From: CAZWRK01 sp964635875
GTDB taxonomy: Bacteria; Pseudomonadota; Gammaproteobacteria; Burkholderiales; Aquaspirillaceae
Direction: 5' to 3'
NCBI GenBank assembly: GCA_964635875.1
Contig: CAZWRK010000040.1
Span: 1-34,580 of the forward strand
Length of the DNA: 34,580 nt
Position 1 is the first letter of the stretch; every line of letters begins with the position of its first letter. Made by a program: the position numbers and the translations under genes. Below are positions 32,386 to 34,580 of the stretch, piece after piece. The notes below the pieces were generated by a model. That model saw only the letters and a list, made by a program, of their open reading frames with translations, was not told the origin of the DNA and did no database searches.

Positions 32386-33312
32386 TTACTGCTTTGCTGC
32401 TTCTGGCTTCTGATTGTTAGACAGACCCCAAACATATGCCGAAAGCAAATGCACTTTGCCGTCGCCAAGGAAGTCTTTCCATGCAGGCATTTGGTTCACT
32501 CGGCCATTGGTAATGGTCTCGATCACTGTTTTCTCAGTGCCACCATAAAGCCATACATTGTCAGTCAAGTTAGGCGCGCCCATTGCTTGATTGCCTTTTG
32601 CATCTGCACCGTGACATGCAGCACAAACACCTTGGAAGGTTTCTTTGCCGCGTGCTGCGCGATCCGCTTCATGCTTTTTGTTAGACAAAGACAGGACGTA
32701 GTTTGCAACGTCTTTGACTTTTTCTTCACCGAAAGCAGCACCGAATGCTGGCATTTGGCCTTGGCGACCCGCTTGAATGGTTTCGACAATTTTGTCGGTA
32801 CTGCCACCATATAGCCAATCATGGTCTGTCAAGTTAGGGAAGCCCTTTGCGCCGCGTGCATCAGAACCGTGGCACTGAATACAGTAGGTCTGGAATAAGC
32901 GCTTACCCATTTCGCGGGCTTTTTCATCGCCAGCAACTTGCTCAACACTCATTTTCAGATACTGATCGTACAGTGGCTGATACTTTGCTTCTGCTTTTGC
33001 GCGCTCTTCTTTGTACTCATTGACAGAAGTCCAGCCACGCAAACCTTGCCATTTACCCAAGCCTGGGTAAAGCGCTAAGTAGCCCACACCAAATGCCAAC
33101 GTGAGGTAGAACATCCACATCCACCAGCGTGGAAGCGGATTGTTATATTCCTCTAGGTTGTCATCCCATACATGACCCATTGTTTCTACTTTTTCGCCTG
33201 CTTTAACGTTTGTTTTTGCTTGCGAAGTAAGCAGAAAGGTCAGGCCTACGATCCCGGCGATGACAATCACCGAGATCCAGATGCCCCAAAAATCACTGAC
33301 AAAATCACTCAT
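32386..33312 (-). CDS. ccoP: cbb3-type cytochrome c oxidase subunit III (diheme)
   Basis: This 308-aa diheme c-type cytochrome brings electrons into the cbb3 oxidase. Two N-terminal membrane helices (about 10-29 and 64-82) anchor it, the longer CcoP form. Heme sites are CIQCH (144-148) and CAACH (230-234), with likely axial Met187 and Met275 in GQMPAF and NQMPAW. Each cytochrome domain has the NLTD...WLYGG motif typical of CcoP. Its start overlaps the ccoQ stop by 4 nt, and it is last in the operon before the terminator. Confidence 0.97.
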   Translation of the reverse strand: MSDFVSDFWGIWISVIVIAGIVGLTFLLTSQAKTNVKAGEKVETMGHVWDDNLEEYNNPLPRWWMWMFYLTLAFGVGYLALYPGLGKWQGLRGWTSVNEYKEERAKAEAKYQPLYDQYLKMSVEQVAGDEKAREMGKRLFQTYCIQCHGSDARGAKGFPNLTDHDWLYGGSTDKIVETIQAGRQGQMPAFGAAFGEEKVKDVANYVLSLSNKKHEADRAARGKETFQGVCAACHGADAKGNQAMGAPNLTDNVWLYGGTEKTVIETITNGRVNQMPAWKDFLGDGKVHLLSAYVWGLSNNQKPEAAKQ

Positions 33313-33506
33313 TGTTTAGCTCCGTTGGATGCCGGTCTATGCGATTGATCGGCCTTCAATCCGTCATCATCTGCAAAGGGCAGCTGTTCCGCTTCTGAAA
33401 ATTCACTCTTGGCATTTTTGCTAAACGCCCAGAATACAATCAGTAAGAAGCAGACCATGCCCAATACTGTAAGGACAGATCGAATCAAATTTGCCGTTTC
33501 ACCCAT
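33309..33506 (-). CDS. ccoQ: cbb3-type oxidase assembly/stability subunit CcoQ
   Basis: This 65-aa single-span membrane protein has a helix at about residues 9-29 (SVLTVLGMVCFLLIVFWAF) followed by a charged, acidic cytoplasmic tail (EAEQLPFADDD). The size, the FWAFSKNAK junction and the location between ccoO and ccoP identify it as CcoQ/FixQ, which stabilises the complex. It begins 12 nt after the ccoO stop. Confidence 0.93.
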   Translation of the reverse strand: MGETANLIRSVLTVLGMVCFLLIVFWAFSKNAKSEFSEAEQLPFADDDGLKADQSHRPASNGAKQ

Positions 33507-33518
33507 GGTTTAATCCAA

Positions 33519-34133
33519 TTATCGGGTGTTCTTGAGCGCTAACCCCAAACCCTGCAGGTAAGCAACCAGAGCATCCATTTCCGATTTGCCTTCAACATCA
33601 GCCTTAGCTTTTGCAATTTCTTCGTCAGCGTATGGAACACCAACTTTACGCAGAGCTTGCATTTTCTTAGGCAGAATGTCGCCGTCCACCGCGTTCTTTT
33701 CTAACCAAGGGAAAGCGGGCATGTTGGATTCCGGCACTACATCGCGCGGGTTCACTAAGTGAGCACGATGCCATTCGTCAGAATAACGACCGCCAACGCG
33801 AGCGAGATCCGGACCGGTACGCTTAGAACCCCACTGGAACGGGTGGTCATACACTGATTCACCCGCAACAGAGTAGTGGCCATAGCGCTCAGTTTCTGCG
33901 CGGAAAGGACGAATCATTTGTGAGTGGCAGTTGTAACAGCCTTCACGAATGTAGATATCCCGACCGGCAAGTTGCAGAGCATTGTAAGGTTTGACGCCTG
34001 CAACCGGCTCAGTAATGGATTTTTGAAACATCAGCGGCAGGATCTCTACCAGCATCGCAAAACTGATGACAATCAGGGTGAGCACGATCAGGTAACCGAC
34101 GCGCTCTTCAATTAACTTCTGAATCTTTTCCAT
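33519..34133 (-). CDS. ccoO: cbb3-type cytochrome c oxidase subunit II (monoheme)
   Basis: This 204-aa membrane-anchored monoheme cytochrome c has one N-terminal helix (about 13-35) and the heme site CYNCH (66-70) in REGCYNCHSQMIRPFRAE, a nearly invariant CcoO segment. RYGHYSVAGESVYDHPFQWG and KRTGPDLARVGGRYSDEWH also match. The axial methionine is likely in ESNMPAFPWL. It carries electrons from CcoP to the heme-copper centre in CcoN, and starts 18 nt after the ccoN stop. Confidence 0.97.
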   Translation of the reverse strand: MEKIQKLIEERVGYLIVLTLIVISFAMLVEILPLMFQKSITEPVAGVKPYNALQLAGRDIYIREGCYNCHSQMIRPFRAETERYGHYSVAGESVYDHPFQWGSKRTGPDLARVGGRYSDEWHRAHLVNPRDVVPESNMPAFPWLEKNAVDGDILPKKMQALRKVGVPYADEEIAKAKADVEGKSEMDALVAYLQGLGLALKNTR

Positions 34134-34151
34134 GATTCTTTAACCTTGCCT

Positions 34152-34580
34152 TTATGCGTGGGCGTGAGCGGTGACGGCGGGAATTTGCGCATCCACAGGG
34201 CGGCCAAGGCTCGCTGTGCGGAATACGTTATAAGCCATCAGCAGCATACCGGAGAGGTACATCGCACCACCCAGGAAGCGTACAAAGTGGTACGGATACG
34301 TTGCTTTAACCACTTCAGCAAAGGCGTAAGTCAGAGTGCCATCGGGGTTGAGAGCACGCCACATCAAACCTTGCATGACACCAGAGATCCACAGTGCCGC
34401 AATGTAAAGCACGACACCGACGGTTGCTAGCCAGAAGTGTGCTTCGATTAACTTAGTCGAATGCATTGCTTCACGGCCAAACAGACGCGGGATCAGATAG
34501 TAGATCGAACCGATCGTGATGAAACCAACCCAGCCCAAGGCACCAGAGTGAACATGACCAATGGTCCAGTCGGTGTAGTG
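34152..34580 (-). CDS. ccoN: cbb3-type cytochrome c oxidase subunit I (C-terminal part)
   Basis: This is the last 142 residues of the catalytic heme-copper subunit; the 5' part lies beyond the window. The reading frame is open to the window edge, beginning HYTDWTIGHVHSGALGWVGF. The HVH pair there is the helix-X histidine pair that in heme-copper oxidases ligates the high-spin and low-spin hemes. At least three hydrophobic helices follow, and the C-terminus (VDAQIPAVTAHAHA) is short and polar. It heads ccoNOQP, a high-affinity oxidase for low oxygen. Confidence 0.96.
   Translation of the reverse strand, partial: HYTDWTIGHVHSGALGWVGFITIGSIYYLIPRLFGREAMHSTKLIEAHFWLATVGVVLYIAALWISGVMQGLMWRALNPDGTLTYAFAEVVKATYPYHFVRFLGGAMYLSGMLLMAYNVFRTASLGRPVDAQIPAVTAHAHA

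Noticed and set aside
1..34580. CRISPR array, insertion sequence, prophage, toxin-antitoxin or defence system
   Set aside because: No spaced direct repeats, transposase, integrase, phage or toxin-like genes were seen; nearly all sequence is assigned to recognisable core genes.
1..34580. tRNA, rRNA or known riboswitch
   Set aside because: No cloverleaf-like or rRNA sequence was recognised in the intergenic regions, all of which are under about 260 nt apart from the gap region.

Overview
The window looks like an ordinary, gene-dense chromosomal segment of a betaproteobacterium, most likely of the order Neisseriales (Chromobacterium/Chitinibacter-like). This rests on the gene neighbourhoods (gyrA-serC-pheA-hisC, orn next to an M48 protease-phhB-rsgA unit, dapF-DUF484, trxA-rho, ccoNOQP) and on a PhaB-type acetoacetyl-CoA reductase. 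The assignment is an inference from family recognition, without a database search. GC content is mixed: gyrA is GC-rich, while the sensor kinase and the yej operon are AT-rich.

Layout. Positions 1-1409 (minus) hold cmk followed by the 5' part of rpsA. Position 1575 onward (plus) holds aroA, divergent from cmk, then a sensor histidine kinase whose 5' end is lost in a 100-N assembly gap (2975-3074). The kinase converges on a cytochrome c' gene (minus). An alpha/beta hydrolase (plus) and phaB (minus) share a bidirectional terminator. A minus-strand unit, M48 protease-phhB-rsgA, is divergent from a plus-strand unit, orn-pgi-pncC. A lone amino-acid ABC permease follows. Next comes gyrA with two tandem hotdog thioesterases and serC, tightly packed and closed by a terminator. 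A second unit, pheA-LOG family-hisC-elbB-osmC, ends in a bidirectional terminator against the minus-strand dapF-DUF484 pair. Divergent from dapF is the complete yejABEF peptide importer. Then come trxA and rho, a TRIC/UPF0126 membrane protein with a NUDIX CoA pyrophosphatase, and finally the minus-strand cbb3 oxidase operon ccoNOQP, with ccoN cut by the window end.

How the genes relate. The known proteobacterial aromatic 'supraoperon' (gyrA-serC-pheA-hisC/hisHb-tyrA-aroA-cmk-rpsA) is recognisable but broken. gyrA-serC-pheA-hisC remain together with extra genes inserted, tyrA is not in the window, and aroA and cmk-rpsA lie about 11 kb away on opposite strands. Other coherent blocks are peptide uptake (yej), microaerobic respiration (cco), and redox or transcription housekeeping (trxA-rho).

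I found no mobile element, CRISPR array, tRNA/rRNA, defence locus or convincing novel system. The points worth a second look are regulatory (a rut-like rho leader, a palindrome in the cytochrome c' promoter, a GC-rich leader hairpin), organisational (the rearranged aromatic operon, thioesterases coupled to gyrA, LOG/ElbB/OsmC in the aromatic unit) and technical (the gap in the kinase).
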